Of a stretch of 64,000 nt of DNA, positions 26,356 through 34,995 are shown piece by piece. The stretch is taken from NCBI GenBank assembly GCA_020849625.1, contig JADLFV010000144.1:1-64000 (forward strand), in the 5' to 3' direction. Position 1 is the stretch's first letter. Every line of letters starts with the position of its first letter. Below the pieces are notes generated by a model that was given only the letters and a program-made list of their open reading frames with translations, was not told where the DNA came from and searched no databases. The position numbers and the translations under genes are program-made. This DNA comes from Phycisphaeraceae bacterium (lineage in GTDB: Bacteria; Planctomycetota; Phycisphaerae; Phycisphaerales; Phycisphaeraceae).

Positions 26356-27551
26356 CGACCACCATGACCGCAACCTCTGACATCATCGAGCGCCACGATC
26401 GCTTCATGTCCAACAACTACGCCCGCATGGCCGTGGCCATGGCGCGGGGCAAAGGCGTGCAGCTGTGGGACGCCGACGGCCGCGAATATCTCGACCTGTT
26501 CGCCGGGTTCGGCGGCCCGCTGCTGGGCCACTGTCACGATGAACTGATCGCCGCCCTCAATCAGCAAGCCCACAAGCTTTGGCACGTGGGCAACCTGCTG
26601 CACACCGAGCCGCAGACGCTGCTGGCCCAGACGCTCTCGCGCGTCGCTTATCCGGGGCGCAGCTTTTTCTGCCACAGCGGCGCCGACGCCAACGAAGCAG
26701 CCATCAAGCTGGCGCGGTTGCACGGCAAGGGCAAGCGCTTCAAGGTGATCTCCGCCTTGATGAGCTTCCACGGCCGCACCTTCGCCACCATGAAAGCGAC
26801 CGGGCAACCCAAGGTCTCGCAATTGTTCGAGCCGCTGGCGCCCGGCTTTGCCCATGTGCCGTACAACGACATCGCGGCCCTTGAGAAAGCGATCGACGAT
26901 CAGACCGCGGCCGTTCTGCTGGAGCCAATCCAGGGCGAGGCCGGCGTGATTGTGCCCGATGACGATTACCTGCCGCGCGTGCGCGCCCTGTGTGATCGCC
27001 ACGACCTGCTGATGATGATGGACGAAGTGTGGACCGGCTGCGGCCGCACGGGCAAAGCGTTCTGCCACCAACACAGCGGGATCACGCCCGATGTGATGAC
27101 ACTGGCCAAGGGCGCCGGCGGCGGGCTGCCGGTGGGCGTCTGTCACATCGCCCAGAAGCGGGCGGCGCTTTTCGACTGGCGCACGCACGGCATGGCGGTG
27201 CACGCCACCACGCTGGGCGGCAACTGCCTGGGAATGGCGGTGGCGGCCGAAATCTGGCGGATCATCGAACGCGACGGCCTGATCGCCCACGCCGCGGCTA
27301 TGGGCGACATGGCCAAGCAGAAGTTGCAGGCGGCGAATCTTCCGGGGGTCAAGCAGGTGCGCGGCAAGGGCATGTTCATCGGCATCGAACTGACTGAGCC
27401 CAAGGCCGGCGACGTGGTCAAGAAAGCCCTGGCCGCCGGGCTGCTGGTCAACGCCGCCCAGGGCAACGTCATCCGCCTGGCGCCGGCCCTGATCATCGAT
27501 GAACCCACCTGGCGGCATGGACTTGACCAGTTGATCGAGTTGATGCGATGA
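26352..27551 (+). CDS. argD: Acetylornithine/class III aminotransferase
   Basis: 399 residues of the class III PLP aminotransferase family. Clear features are NNYARMAVAMARGKGVQLWD at the start, CHSGADANEAAIKLAR (phosphate-binding Ser-Gly-x-x-Ala-Asn-Glu-Ala), LLEPIQGEAGV, MMDEVWTGCGRTG and TLAKGAGGGLPVG, whose Lys forms the aldimine with PLP. This pattern is typical of acetylornithine aminotransferase, which makes N-acetylornithine for arginine; related succinylornithine or GABA transaminases cannot be excluded. The GTG start overlaps the preceding stop; an ATG at 26364 is an alternative. Its TGA overlaps the ATG of the lipoprotein gene. One CTTCCGGGGG lies at 27339, encoding LPG. Confidence 0.85.
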   Translation: MTTTMTATSDIIERHDRFMSNNYARMAVAMARGKGVQLWDADGREYLDLFAGFGGPLLGHCHDELIAALNQQAHKLWHVGNLLHTEPQTLLAQTLSRVAYPGRSFFCHSGADANEAAIKLARLHGKGKRFKVISALMSFHGRTFATMKATGQPKVSQLFEPLAPGFAHVPYNDIAALEKAIDDQTAAVLLEPIQGEAGVIVPDDDYLPRVRALCDRHDLLMMMDEVWTGCGRTGKAFCHQHSGITPDVMTLAKGAGGGLPVGVCHIAQKRAALFDWRTHGMAVHATTLGGNCLGMAVAAEIWRIIERDGLIAHAAAMGDMAKQKLQAANLPGVKQVRGKGMFIGIELTEPKAGDVVKKALAAGLLVNAAQGNVIRLAPALIIDEPTWRHGLDQLIELMR

Positions 27552-28414
27552 CCAGGCGCAGCGCGATCATGTTGCTCTTGACTTTGACGCTGCAGGGTTG
27601 CCAGCAGACGCAGACACGGGAGGAGCCGTTGCCTCCGCTGCGCGACGTGCGCGGTGATGTGCAGCCGCCGATCAATCCCGCCATGCCCGTGGGCCGGGCT
27701 CTGGTCAACATCCAGCAGATTGCGCTGAGCCTGGAGCAGCCGACCGATCCAGCCTGGGAAGCGGTCGATGAGCAGGCTTTCCCGGCCGTGACCCGCAGCG
27801 TGTGGAACGCCAACGGCCTGCGTCTGGGCCTGATCCAGCGCAACCGCCTGCGCGACATGATCGAAAAGCTGCCCCCGGCCGCCAGCGTGGGCAATGAGCG
27901 CGTGCTGGCCGGCGATCATCCCGTGGCCGTGCGCCGCTCGCCGCCGTTGGCGGGCGTGGTCACCGTCGATCTGACCATTCCACCCATGGCCGTGCAGGAG
28001 GAACAGATCACCGGCGGGCGGGCCCAGTTACTGCTGGATGTCAACGCCGGACAAACGCTGCGCCTCTCGCCGCACCATTATCTGCCGCAAGTCAGTCTGC
28101 TGCCGCGCAACGTGCTGGAGAAGGAACTGGACGGGCGCATCTATCACGAACTGGCGCTCTCGGCCGGGCTGGGGCCGCAGGACGTGCTGGTGCTGGGTCT
28201 GTATCGCCCGTGGCCTCTGCTGCTGGCCGATCCGATGCGTGACGAACAGGACGAGGCAGCCCGAAACGATGCGTCAGCGAAAAAGGTTTACGACCTGAGC
28301 AGTCCGCCGCCGATGGTCAACAACCTCGGCCGGGCCCTGATGACGCTCGACGCCGCCAACCGACCGCTGCAACTAATTCTGCTGATCACGATCGAACCGC
28401 TGGACGGCAACTGA
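27548..28414 (+). CDS. Lipoprotein of unknown function
   Basis: 288 residues with a lipoprotein signal (IMLLLTLTLQGC, Cys near 18). The ATG overlaps the argD stop by four bases. The body is Pro- and Leu-rich, with beta-type stretches (GVVTVDLTIPPMAVQEEQIT, GGRAQLLLDVNAGQTLRLSP) but no family I recognise. Sharing an operon with argD is likely accidental co-transcription; the content suggests an envelope protein. Confidence 0.72.
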   Translation: MTRRSAIMLLLTLTLQGCQQTQTREEPLPPLRDVRGDVQPPINPAMPVGRALVNIQQIALSLEQPTDPAWEAVDEQAFPAVTRSVWNANGLRLGLIQRNRLRDMIEKLPPAASVGNERVLAGDHPVAVRRSPPLAGVVTVDLTIPPMAVQEEQITGGRAQLLLDVNAGQTLRLSPHHYLPQVSLLPRNVLEKELDGRIYHELALSAGLGPQDVLVLGLYRPWPLLLADPMRDEQDEAARNDASAKKVYDLSSPPPMVNNLGRALMTLDAANRPLQLILLITIEPLDGN

Positions 28415-28447
28415 GTGTCCCCGCGAATACAAAGCGATGCGAATTGT

Positions 28448-28470
28448 CGCGCTAGCGCGGCAGAGCCGCG
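28448..28470. terminator. Palindrome pair between converging genes
   Basis: CGCGCTAGCGCG at 28448-28459 is a perfect 12-base palindrome, overlapped by GCGGC-aga-GCCGC (28457-28469). It sits between the stops of the lipoprotein and the RicT-like gene and may form a structure that ends transcription from either side; no T tract follows. Confidence 0.35.
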
Positions 28471-28509
28471 GCGTTTCGTAATGCTGTAATCACTCTGGAT
28501 TATTGACAA

Positions 28510-29850
28510 TCACTCGCCCGACGGCGGCGCTTGCGAGGATTCGCCTCCCCCGCCACCGCTCTTGCGGCGACGACGGCGACGACGGCGACGCTTCTTTTTG
28601 GCCGGCTGCTCACCATCCTCAGGCGCAGCGGCGACTTCTTCGCCCTCCACTCCCAGCGCTTCCTCCTGCTCGTCTTGCGCCTGGCTGAGATCTTTCTCGA
28701 TCTGCGGCTGCGGCGCGGATGTGGATGGCGTCGGCTGGGCGGCGGGTTCACCATGGCGGCGGCGCTCGCGGCGCTGCTCGCGCTCGGCGGCTGCCTGCTC
28801 ACGCTGCTGCTGAAGCTCGCGCTGCTGGCGTCGCCATTCGTTGGCCTCGTCCTTGCCCAGGACCTTGATGTTCTCCAGGGGATACGCGGCCGGTGGGCCG
28901 TGATCGAGCTTGACCAGCACCAGTTGGGTGAGGATCTGCGTATCCAGCACGATGCCGATGCCGTCTTCGGTCTCGACCACCTGTTTCTTGTGCGGCAGGC
29001 GTTTGCGCAGCGTCTCGTAAGTCTCATCCTCGTAGCGCAGGCAGCACATCAGTCGCCCGCAGCGGCCGGAGATTTTCTTGGGGTCCAGCGTCGCCTTCTG
29101 CACCTTGGCCGAACGCATGGACACCGGTTTGAGCACCTTCAGAAAGCCCTTGCAGCAGCAATACTGGCCGCACTTTTCATAATCAGCGACCAGCCGGGCT
29201 TCCTCGCGGGCATTAACCTGGCACATCTCGATGCGGGTGTGGTATTCGGCCGCCAGCTTGCGCACCAGTTCGCGGAAGTCCACCCACTTCTGCTCGGTCG
29301 TGTAGTAGAAGATGATCCGCTCACCGCCCAGCAGCAGCTCGACCTCGGTCAGCCTCATGTCCAGTTGCAGTTCAGCGATGAACTGGCGGGCGATGCGGAT
29401 GATCTCGCCTTTGCCGGACTCGAGGTGGCGCTGTTCGTTGAGGTCCTCGTGGCTGGCGATGCGCAGCACCTTGCCATCTTCGGTGAACGGATACTGCTTG
29501 CCGCCGGAGTTCTCCACGTAGTCCAGCAGTTGCTTGCGGCTGACGCTCATGCCGCAGCCGGCATTGGGACAGGTGGTGGTGAGCATCTCCGCCAGCTCAA
29601 TGCCGCGGTTGGTGCGGATCACCAGCTTGGATCCGCAGCCGGGCTTGTCAGCGCCCTCGTAGGGCAGTTCCGCGACTTTCTTCTGATAACCGTAACGGAC
29701 AACGATGCTCTTGGGAGGCTCCAGGCGTTCATAGACGCGCTGATCCTCTTCTTCCAGCATCACGGGCAAAGGGGTGATCGATCCAGGCACGAAAGGCTGC
29801 TCCGTACAAACTGCCACGACAAACCGCCCGCCACAATTGGCTGGGGACAT
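28510..29850 (-). CDS. PSP1/RicT-like protein with Arg-rich tail
   Basis: 446 residues. The core matches PSP1 (RicT/YaaT): KSIVVRYGYQKKVAELPY near 48-65, YTTEQKWVDFRELVRKLA, then the cysteine motifs CGQYCCCKGFLK and GRCGRLMCCLRYED, which in RicT bind iron-sulfur clusters with RicF and RicA. RicT proteins modulate RNase Y activity and developmental regulators. The C-terminal 130 residues are extra: an acidic/Gln stretch, then KKKRRRRRRRRRRKSGGGG, a run of arginines that suggests RNA binding. The start is uncertain: ATG at 29850 or, more in line with the family, ATG at 29760 (MLEEEDQRVYERLE). Neither has a clear ribosome site. Confidence 0.85.
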   Translation of the reverse strand: MSPANCGGRFVVAVCTEQPFVPGSITPLPVMLEEEDQRVYERLEPPKSIVVRYGYQKKVAELPYEGADKPGCGSKLVIRTNRGIELAEMLTTTCPNAGCGMSVSRKQLLDYVENSGGKQYPFTEDGKVLRIASHEDLNEQRHLESGKGEIIRIARQFIAELQLDMRLTEVELLLGGERIIFYYTTEQKWVDFRELVRKLAAEYHTRIEMCQVNAREEARLVADYEKCGQYCCCKGFLKVLKPVSMRSAKVQKATLDPKKISGRCGRLMCCLRYEDETYETLRKRLPHKKQVVETEDGIGIVLDTQILTQLVLVKLDHGPPAAYPLENIKVLGKDEANEWRRQQRELQQQREQAAAEREQRRERRRHGEPAAQPTPSTSAPQPQIEKDLSQAQDEQEEALGVEGEEVAAAPEDGEQPAKKKRRRRRRRRRKSGGGGGESSQAPPSGE

Positions 29851-30001
29851 TGCCGGAGGTGCTTAACAACAAGCATCCGGGGGCGGGGATTGTCGTCGGG
29901 GTGGTTTTTTAAGTCCCGCGTCCGCCCGACCGGAGCGCGGGTTCCCAGTACGAAGCAGGCCTAACAGGATAGCAGAGGCCTCGCGGCCGATCCAGTGTTT
30001 T

Positions 30002-30313
30002 TCACGTATCGCTCGGCGCGGGCTTGCAGATGCCGCCCTTGCACTTGCAGCATCGGCTCATCATGTTGTATAGCCAGGCAAACACCAGCCCGGCGATGAA
30101 GCCGTCGGCCAGGGCATAGAGCGTGCCCGTGATGACGTTGCCGATGCCCGTGCCCACGCCGGTGGCCTGGTAGCCGGGGTAGATGGAGGCCACGATCTCC
30201 AGGAACGCCTGGCCGTAGGGAGGCCACATCAGGTTGGCCAGGCCCACCAGCAGAACCGACAGGCTCCAAAGGATGCCCGCCGCCAGGGCAAACGTGCAGG
30301 TGCATAGTTTCAT
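30002..30313 (-). CDS. Small two-segment membrane protein (holin-like)
   Basis: About 103 residues. The ATG at 30313 follows GGAG by eight bases. Two membrane segments are visible (FALAAGILWSLSVLLVGLAN and GTLYALADGFIAGLVFAWLY), with YPGYQATGVGTGIGNVITG between and a Cys/Lys-rich tail (RCCKCKGGICKP). Small proteins of this layout in planctomycetes and related bacteria are commonly labelled bacteriophage holin; no phage genes surround it, so a cellular role is more likely. It lies about 150 bases downstream of the RicT-like gene on the same strand; the gap shows a GC-rich hairpin (29913-29941) and no gene. Confidence 0.75.
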   Translation of the reverse strand: MKLCTCTFALAAGILWSLSVLLVGLANLMWPPYGQAFLEIVASIYPGYQATGVGTGIGNVITGTLYALADGFIAGLVFAWLYNMMSRCCKCKGGICKPAPSDT

Positions 30314-30493
30314 GGCAGATCTCCGTGAGGGTGAGGGGAAATGGCAACGTGAAGCGAAATTATACCCCGACCGCGGAAGCAATCCGAAATTGCCCCGAAA
30401 GTGCTCTGCTGTGCGGTTCAGGGCCTGGGTGGTTGAATCCGGGTAAGCTGCGGGGGTCGCTGCAGGGTCCGATAGCGTGACCGGGAGGCCGAT

Positions 30494-31087
30494 TTGCAAC
30501 CCAGGGCCGGACAGAACGTAGGGCAGGATGTGACCGACCGCGTCGCCGAATCGACAGACGACGCACATCTTGCGCGACTGGCTTCGGGCGGTGATCGCAC
30601 CGCAGCCGCCCTGCTGGTCAACCGATACCAGCCGACCGTGCGCGGATTTCTGCGCCGGCTGACGGGAGATGGGCATCTGGCTGACGACCTGACTCAGGAG
30701 ACCATGTTTCGCATGTTGCGACACGCGCACGCCTATGACCCCAAGCACGCCATGAAGACCTGGCTGTTGACCATCGCCCGGCGGCTGTGGATCGACCATC
30801 TGCGCCGCAGTGCCCGCCGCGATGTCCTGACCCTCGAGCAGACCGAGCCCGGCAACCTGCCCGCCCCGCATGAGTCAGCCGCCCTCGCCGAGCAGCGCGA
30901 GCAACTGGACCGGGCCCTCCAGCAGCTCAGCGAGGCCCAGCGCTGCGCCGTGACCTTGTTCTATCAGCAGGAGTTGAGCGTGGAGCAGATCGCGGTGGTG
31001 ATGCACATGCCGCAGGGCACGGTCAAAAGCCACCTGTACCGGGCCCGGGAACGCCTGCGCCAGATCATGGGGATCAATGAATCATGA
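30494..31087 (+). CDS. RNA polymerase sigma factor, ECF type (second)
   Basis: 197 residues from a TTG at 30494, five bases after GGGAGG. Region 2 is seen as LADDLTQETMFRMLRHA with KTWLLTIARRLWIDHLRRS, and region 4 as LSVEQIAVVMHMPQGTVKSH followed by LYRARERLRQ. It begins an operon: its TGA overlaps the ATG of an anti-sigma candidate, and that gene's TGA overlaps the ATG of an exported protein. The order sigma, membrane anti-sigma, exported protein repeats that of 9487-11892, though the sigma factors are not obviously close relatives. Confidence 0.9.
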   Translation: MQPRAGQNVGQDVTDRVAESTDDAHLARLASGGDRTAAALLVNRYQPTVRGFLRRLTGDGHLADDLTQETMFRMLRHAHAYDPKHAMKTWLLTIARRLWIDHLRRSARRDVLTLEQTEPGNLPAPHESAALAEQREQLDRALQQLSEAQRCAVTLFYQQELSVEQIAVVMHMPQGTVKSHLYRARERLRQIMGINES

Positions 31088-31494
31088 ACGATCCGTTGCG
31101 CAAACTGTTTCAGACCGACGTGCCGCCCGATGCGGCGATGACGCAGCGCGTGGTCGATCGCTGGATCGCTCACCGCGCCAGGTCCCGGCGCTGGCGGCGC
31201 GTGCTGGCGACGATTGGACCGTTGACTGCCGCAGCCGCCCTGGTGATCGGCGGACTGGCGATCCATCAAAGCGCCCAGCGCACCCGTCAGCGCCAGGCCG
31301 GCCAGGCAGTGGCACTGCTGATCCGCGACGCCCGAATCGATGAACTGGTGCAGCCGAGCCTGATTGACGCCGCCCTGCAGCACACATCCGTGCTGCTGAA
31401 TCCCGACCAGACGCTGGCCCTGTTGATTCCCCGCCCGCGCGAACTGATCGATTCTCAGGCGCCTGTCGCCGACGAAGGAACGCACACGCCATGA
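31084..31494 (+). CDS. Putative anti-sigma factor, short membrane protein
   Basis: 136 residues; the ATG overlaps the sigma factor stop (ATGA). A charged cytoplasmic N-terminal part of about 38 residues is followed by one membrane segment (VLATIGPLTAAAALVIGGLA) and an outer part of about 75 residues. This suits a membrane anti-sigma factor, but the N-terminal part is short and has no zinc motif. The call is by position and topology. Its stop overlaps the start of the next gene. Confidence 0.55.
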   Translation: MNDPLRKLFQTDVPPDAAMTQRVVDRWIAHRARSRRWRRVLATIGPLTAAAALVIGGLAIHQSAQRTRQRQAGQAVALLIRDARIDELVQPSLIDAALQHTSVLLNPDQTLALLIPRPRELIDSQAPVADEGTHTP

Positions 31495-33026
31495 CGCGCC
31501 TTCTTCCTGTCATCTGGATGTCGCTGCTGCTGAGCGCCGCCCCGCTGCTTGCGCAGGACCAGTTGCAGAATCCCGCGGCCCTGGCGCCGGCCGACGCTGC
31601 GGTTTTTCTCGAACTGCACGACGTGGCCCAGCTTCAGAAACAGTGGAGCGACGACCCGATCCTGCAGCGCATCTACGATCACATGCCCGCCCGCAAAAAT
31701 CCCGACGCCTGGCTGCTGATCCAAGTGGCCCTGGGCATGGACGGCCGCCAGATCATCAATACCTACTTCAGCCGCCAGATCGTGCTGATCGGACAGGCAG
31801 CCGGCAAGGGTCAGCCGGGTGTGATTCTTTCTCGCATCAATCCCGCCGATGCTCAGCGCGTCATCCAGGGCCTGATGCTGACCAAGATAGCCAAGGCCGG
31901 CGACTTCGATGTCTATGAGCCGCAGGATCGCAACAGCGTGTTCGCCTTTGGCAACTCGTGGATGGCGATCGCCGATGCCTATGCAGAGCCGTTCCTGATG
32001 CACGTGCTGGATTCAATGAAAGCCGGCCCGCACCTGGCCGACGATGAGCAGTATCAACAGCACGTCGCCAGGCTGCCCGCAGCCCGCCATGGCACCGCTT
32101 TCATGCGCGACGAACACGGCACCCATGCCGTGGGTCTGGTCAGCCGCGACGACGGCTTCGCCCTGCACTATGCCGGAGCCAGCGACAAGTTCGCCCGCGT
32201 GCTGTCCAAACTCGGCGACGCCAGAACGCTCGACTTCGGCCCCACGCCGCCCGACGCCATCTTCGCCGCCACCCTCAACCTCTACAATCCCAATCCGCGC
32301 AACATGGAACTCGTCGATCGCCTGATCGCCCCGCGCACCTTCCAGCACGATGTCCTGCCCGGGCTGGGCGCGCCGCTGGTGGTGTGGATCAGCCCCATCA
32401 CCATCGACGAAGAAGATCACAACGCCGCCTCGCTCGGACTGGCGGTCCACCTGGTTGACGACAACGTCCGCTCCATCCTCGACAGCGCGTTCAACAACCT
32501 CATCCTCATCGCCAACTTCACCGGCCTGCAATGGGGCCTGCCCGCCTTCTCGCCCGAAGCCCGCGCTCACGACGATCACGCCTACACCGTGGCCGGCATC
32601 GGGGCCGCGCTCGCTCAACGCAGCGGCGTCAATATCCTGCGCCACGTCGAACTGGCCTACGGCTCGGTCGGCGACTGGTACGTGCTGACCAGCAACGCGC
32701 AAACCTTCAATGCCGCCCTCGACAGTCTCACGCCACCCAAACCCGAAGCCGCACCCGCTGACACAACTTCCGGGGGCGGGACTTCCGGGGGCCGTCCCAT
32801 CGCTCGCCTGCGCTTCAACGGCCTTGCCCTGGCGGACCTGCTGACCGAGTGGAGCACCCGCCTCGGCGAAAGCCCCGCCTACGGCCGGCGCCCCCAGGCT
32901 GTCCGTGCCGTGGAAAAACTCACCAAAGCCGCCGACTGGCTCGGCCACTTCCAGCGCGTCGAGATGTCCCTCGACACCGACGAGTCCGGCGCCATCCTCG
33001 GCGAACTCGACGTGACAAGGCCGTGA
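31491..33026 (+). CDS. Exported protein (DUF3352-like), third gene of the ECF operon
   Basis: 511 residues with a signal peptide ending near PLLAQ. PADAAVFLELHDVAQLQKQW near 30-50 resembles the start of DUF3352-like proteins, whose function is unknown. The middle contains repeated beta-type segments. Near residues 426-434 the sequence TSGGGTSGG comes from two tandem copies of the CTTCCGGGGG repeat (32767 and 32782), at the edge between two conserved-looking parts. Because the start overlaps the anti-sigma stop, it belongs to the operon and may be an envelope sensor or the output of the sigma factor. Confidence 0.72.
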   Translation: MTRLLPVIWMSLLLSAAPLLAQDQLQNPAALAPADAAVFLELHDVAQLQKQWSDDPILQRIYDHMPARKNPDAWLLIQVALGMDGRQIINTYFSRQIVLIGQAAGKGQPGVILSRINPADAQRVIQGLMLTKIAKAGDFDVYEPQDRNSVFAFGNSWMAIADAYAEPFLMHVLDSMKAGPHLADDEQYQQHVARLPAARHGTAFMRDEHGTHAVGLVSRDDGFALHYAGASDKFARVLSKLGDARTLDFGPTPPDAIFAATLNLYNPNPRNMELVDRLIAPRTFQHDVLPGLGAPLVVWISPITIDEEDHNAASLGLAVHLVDDNVRSILDSAFNNLILIANFTGLQWGLPAFSPEARAHDDHAYTVAGIGAALAQRSGVNILRHVELAYGSVGDWYVLTSNAQTFNAALDSLTPPKPEAAPADTTSGGGTSGGRPIARLRFNGLALADLLTEWSTRLGESPAYGRRPQAVRAVEKLTKAADWLGHFQRVEMSLDTDESGAILGELDVTRP

Positions 33027-33043
33027 GAGGCGGCGGGGTAATT

Positions 33044-33138
33044 GCTTGATTCCCTGATTGCTTGAATGGGTGAATGCTTGAGGCGGGGTACAAACTCCCC
33101 AAAGCCCCAAGCAGGCATTCAAGAAATCAAGCAATCAC
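33044..33138. repeat. Inverted repeat in the gap
   Basis: GCTTGATT/GATTGCTTGAATG segments at 33044-33067 face CATTCAAGAAATCAAGCAAT at 33116-33135 in inverted orientation. Together with the AT-rich pair at 33233-33345 they fill the gap 33027-33417, in which I see no gene. Confidence 0.45.
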
Positions 33139-33232
33139 CAATTTCCTCTATCGCGTCCCCCGCGCCGCCACATTCATCGCCACCCCCATCAACCGCCGCC
33201 CCCTATCTCCGCCATGGATCAAGCTGACAAAG

Positions 33233-33345
33233 AAGAACATATTTAACTTAAATATGTTCTTTGCGGTCAGCATATCGAGGCTGGGTGATCGGGTGGTGTG
33301 GAGGCTGAAACAGGAGAACAGATTTAAGTTAAATATGTTCTTCTC
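33233..33345. repeat. AT-rich palindrome pair, MITE-like
   Basis: 33233-33261 is a perfect palindrome: AAGAACATATTTAA, a central C, then TTAAATATGTTCTT. 33314-33345 is the same palindrome inverted, with one mismatch. They act as terminal inverted repeats around 52 bases of ordinary GC-rich DNA. The AT richness stands out strongly from the surroundings. No open frame lies inside, so if mobile it would depend on a transposase elsewhere. Confidence 0.6.
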
Positions 33346-33417
33346 GCTTTCGCAGAAGTTGTGCCCGCATCGGCCGTGCCAGCGCCAATCCAAGTGGCTG
33401 CATCAATCCATTTGAGA

Positions 33418-34995
33418 TCAATCGGCTGCGACCCACGGCAGACGGGTCGCCTCCAGCGCTGCCGGCGACTTCACGCTGCGCCAGCCCAGCCAGGCGGACA
33501 CGATCACGATGAACAAAACCGGCAAGGCGTATTGCAGATAGACCGGCGACAGGATGCGTTCGATGCCCCCCGGAACGAGCCCGCTGTTGACCGCGCGATA
33601 GAACTTCTCGATGTTGAGCAAAGGCAGCTTCGGCTGGATCGAGCAGGCGCTGGCGATCGACAAGGTCAGGCACAAGCCCAGCAACCCGCCGTAAATGGCA
33701 TGGCGCAGCAGGCAGATCATCCAGGCGCTCAATGTGAAGGCCAACAGGTGCAGCGGAAGAATCATGCAGGTGAATGGATCGCCAATCAACTCGCCGCCCT
33801 CTCCCGCCAGTGCAAGTACCAGCAGCGGCACCCCATGCGTCGCCGCCAGCAGCACTGCTGCACCGACGATCCAGCGCGGCCAATACCAGCTTGTGACATC
33901 GATCGGCGTGCTGCGCCAGAACGCCAGCGTGCGCGTCTCCAGATCGCCGGCAAACGCTGCGGCAGCCAGCAGCACCGCCAGTACGAAACCAATCCCCAAC
34001 ATCAATTCGCTGTAAGTGCCCACCATCTGTTGAATATCGATTTGCGAGTAATACCAGTATGATTTGAGCCCTTCGAGCAGCGCCATCAACAACGCAAACA
34101 CAATCGACACCGCGATCAACCAGCGAATCTCCCGCCACAGTTTCCACGCCATGGCCGCACTGGTGCTGACAAACGGCGGCCGCAGATAGCCAAACGTGCG
34201 CACCCGTGACGGTCCCGCCAGACGCACCGGCCGACCCCAGACCAAAATCGCCCACCCGATCAGCAGCAACAGCGCCACCGATTGGCCCAAACCGCGCTGC
34301 CAAAGCCCGAATGAGGAGGCCTCAGCCCACGAGATGCCGCCAATCGGCGAAAGGGGCAGCAGATTCACCAGCCAGACCAAGTCCAGTCTCCTCGACAATT
34401 CGTCAATCAGCACCAAGACAACGAACATGACCAACCAAACCAGCATCGCGGCCGCACCCGCTGCGACGCGCGTGCGGAAATATACACCGATCGCCATGGT
34501 CCACAGGCCGACCTGAGCGGCGCCAATGCCTGCAACTAACAGAGCCATCCCCAGCGCGTGATGAAGCTTGCCCGGGCCGTGGAGCATCATCCATTGCCGG
34601 GCGATCGCATCGAGCGTGTCGTCGGTCAGCATCAGGCGCAGACCGATCAACACGTAAACCCAGCCCCAGGCGATCACGACCGGCAAGACGCAGGCGATCA
34701 GTCCGCCGCACACTTCGTAAAAAGCAACCGTGCTCCGCCGCACCGGTAGCGCCAGCAGCCTGTCCATGACTGCCGATTCGCGTGCCCCGGCCGCAGCCTG
34801 CACGCCGATCAACAGCGCGCCGGCGCTGGCCAACACCAGCAGCAACACCTGAAGAACACCAAGGACCATGTCGGTGTCGCGGTGCATCGTTGCCGCTGTC
34901 AGCAACACCACCGCCGTTCCCGACAGCACGGCCACCATCCACTTGCGCTCGTGCCACTGGCGAAGCAGCAGATTCAGGTGAATCGAGCCGGTCAC
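33418..34995 (-). CDS. ABC-2 type transporter permease
   Basis: 525 residues with about twelve hydrophobic segments in two halves (VVLLTAATMHRDTDMVLGVL to LPVVIAWGWVYVLIGL, then SIVFALLMALLEG to ALPVLFIVIVSAWLGW). DLETRTLAFWRSTPIDVTSWYW is typical of permeases paired with GntR/YtrA-type operons. Its ATG overlaps the ATPase stop (34992-34995). It should form the membrane part of an ABC exporter; the substrate is unknown. YtrA-controlled exporters in Firmicutes respond to cell-wall antibiotics, which is a possible analogy only. Confidence 0.85.
   Translation of the reverse strand: MTGSIHLNLLLRQWHERKWMVAVLSGTAVVLLTAATMHRDTDMVLGVLQVLLLVLASAGALLIGVQAAAGARESAVMDRLLALPVRRSTVAFYEVCGGLIACVLPVVIAWGWVYVLIGLRLMLTDDTLDAIARQWMMLHGPGKLHHALGMALLVAGIGAAQVGLWTMAIGVYFRTRVAAGAAAMLVWLVMFVVLVLIDELSRRLDLVWLVNLLPLSPIGGISWAEASSFGLWQRGLGQSVALLLLIGWAILVWGRPVRLAGPSRVRTFGYLRPPFVSTSAAMAWKLWREIRWLIAVSIVFALLMALLEGLKSYWYYSQIDIQQMVGTYSELMLGIGFVLAVLLAAAAFAGDLETRTLAFWRSTPIDVTSWYWPRWIVGAAVLLAATHGVPLLVLALAGEGGELIGDPFTCMILPLHLLAFTLSAWMICLLRHAIYGGLLGLCLTLSIASACSIQPKLPLLNIEKFYRAVNSGLVPGGIERILSPVYLQYALPVLFIVIVSAWLGWRSVKSPAALEATRLPWVAAD

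Noticed and set aside
30002..30313. Holin as a sign of prophage
   Set aside because: No integrase, capsid, lysis or attachment site in the neighbourhood; holin-like small membrane proteins occur as ordinary genes.
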